NCBI GenBank assembly: GCA_036170435.1
Contig: JAVHPF010000085.1
Span: forward strand, 1-7,600
DNA from: JAQVPN01 sp036170435
Lineage (GTDB): Bacteria > Patescibacteriota > Gracilibacteria > BD1-5 > UBA6164
Length of the DNA: 7,600 nt
Direction: 5' to 3'
The notes beneath the pieces are model-generated. The model was given only the letters and a program-made list of their open reading frames with translations, did no database searches and was not told the DNA's origin. Below are positions 7,193 to 7,600 of the stretch, in pieces. Numbering within the stretch: the first letter of the stretch is position 1; every line of letters starts with the position of its first letter. The position numbers and the translations under genes were made by a program.

Positions 7193-7600
7193 ATGACAAC
7201 TAAATTTCAAAATTCAAAAGATTGAGCGAAGGTATTGGCTAATTTTTTAATTTCGCAATATGAATCAGATTGATTAGATAAATTTAAAATTGATAAATCT
7301 ATCTCAACTATATTTCTTGCATGAGCTCCAGGAGCTGGAAAAACAGAATTTTTGGAAACTGTTTTAATTTCTGAATCTTTTATAGTAATTGATATAGATA
7401 AATATAGAAATTATTTTGAATGATACAATTGAAAAAATGCTGATTCATATCAAGATAGTACTAGTAGAGTTGCTACAAAAATATTTGATTATTGTATAAA
7501 AAAAGATTTGAAACTTATTTTTGATGGAACTTTGACTTCAGAAATAGGCTTAAAAAAATATACAAAAATCATTAGATAAAAATAGAAAAATCTGAATTAT
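7193..7600 (+). CDS. Zeta-toxin-like P-loop kinase, frameshifted and cut by window end
   Basis: ATG at 7193. With TGA as Gly, the first 120 residues fit the zeta toxin/UNAG-kinase-like P-loop family: FLAGAPGAGKTEFLE (Walker A 44-51, its first Gly encoded by UGA), IVIDIDKYR (64-72) with the acidic pair and Arg of the family, and LIFDGTL (108-114), the usual strand before the lid region. Zeta enzymes phosphorylate UDP-N-acetylglucosamine and poison cell-wall synthesis; CPR homologues may have other substrates. The frame hits TAA at 7577-7579 after 128 aa, far short of the ~200-280 aa usual for the family. Removing one A from the A7 run at 7552-7558 restores LKNIQKSLDKNRKIGI to the window edge, the expected family continuation. 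It is therefore either a sequencing indel or a real lesion. No epsilon-like antitoxin gene is adjacent. Confidence 0.72.

Noticed and set aside
60..7600. Many short ORFs implying a field of pseudogenes
   Set aside because: All the interrupting stops in the main genes are TGA at Gly positions. With code 25 they become continuous genes, except for the N gap and the zeta-like frameshift.
1..7600. tRNA, rRNA or riboswitch
   Set aside because: No cloverleaf, TTCGANTC arm, rRNA-like GC-rich block or recognisable aptamer was found by eye.

Overview
The window is about 30% GC and reads sensibly only if UGA is translated as glycine (genetic code 25). Every long gene is broken by in-frame TGA codons at places where the protein family needs Gly, while TAA and TAG serve as true stops. 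Examples are the first Gly of a zeta-type LAGAPGAGKT loop and the Gly residues of VGDDDQS and RFQGA in a UvrD helicase. This points to Gracilibacteria (BD1-5) or Absconditabacteria (SR1) in the Patescibacteria/CPR. The window alone cannot separate the two. One 100-N scaffold gap and two GC-rich short repeats suggest a draft or metagenomic assembly.

Layout. 1-43: edge of a GC-rich short repeat. 60-1100 (+): M29/NicX-like metallopeptidase-type protein, ended by a bidirectional terminator (1102-1129) shared with the convergent gene that follows. 1132-2160 (-): protein with a Nudix-like box. 2161-2208: long hairpin, a terminator for the gene upstream of it on the minus strand and possibly also the promoter of the Nudix-like gene. 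2223-5433 (-): large UvrD/PcrA-type helicase with a C-terminal PD-(D/E)XK nuclease domain, interrupted by the N gap and carrying a 90-bp palindromic repeat inserted in frame. 5434-5571: divergent promoter region. 5572-6249 (+): helical protein, possibly HEPN-like. 6242-6277: strong bidirectional terminator. 6276-6617 (-): WYL-like small protein. 6655-6921 (-): small single-pass membrane protein. 6922-7192: divergent, AT-rich, non-coding region. 7193 to the window end (+): zeta-toxin-like P-loop kinase, cut by a probable one-base homopolymer frameshift and then by the window edge.

The left two thirds look like core functions (peptide turnover, nucleotide hydrolysis, DNA repair or recombination). 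The right third (HEPN-like, WYL-like, membrane peptide, zeta-like kinase) has an accessory flavour, with a toxin/defence-like gene mix, but no operon joins these genes into one system. No Shine-Dalgarno motif precedes any of the seven start codons. The most unusual item is the in-frame palindromic repeat inside the helicase. I see no convincing new multi-gene system, and no tRNA, rRNA or CRISPR array.
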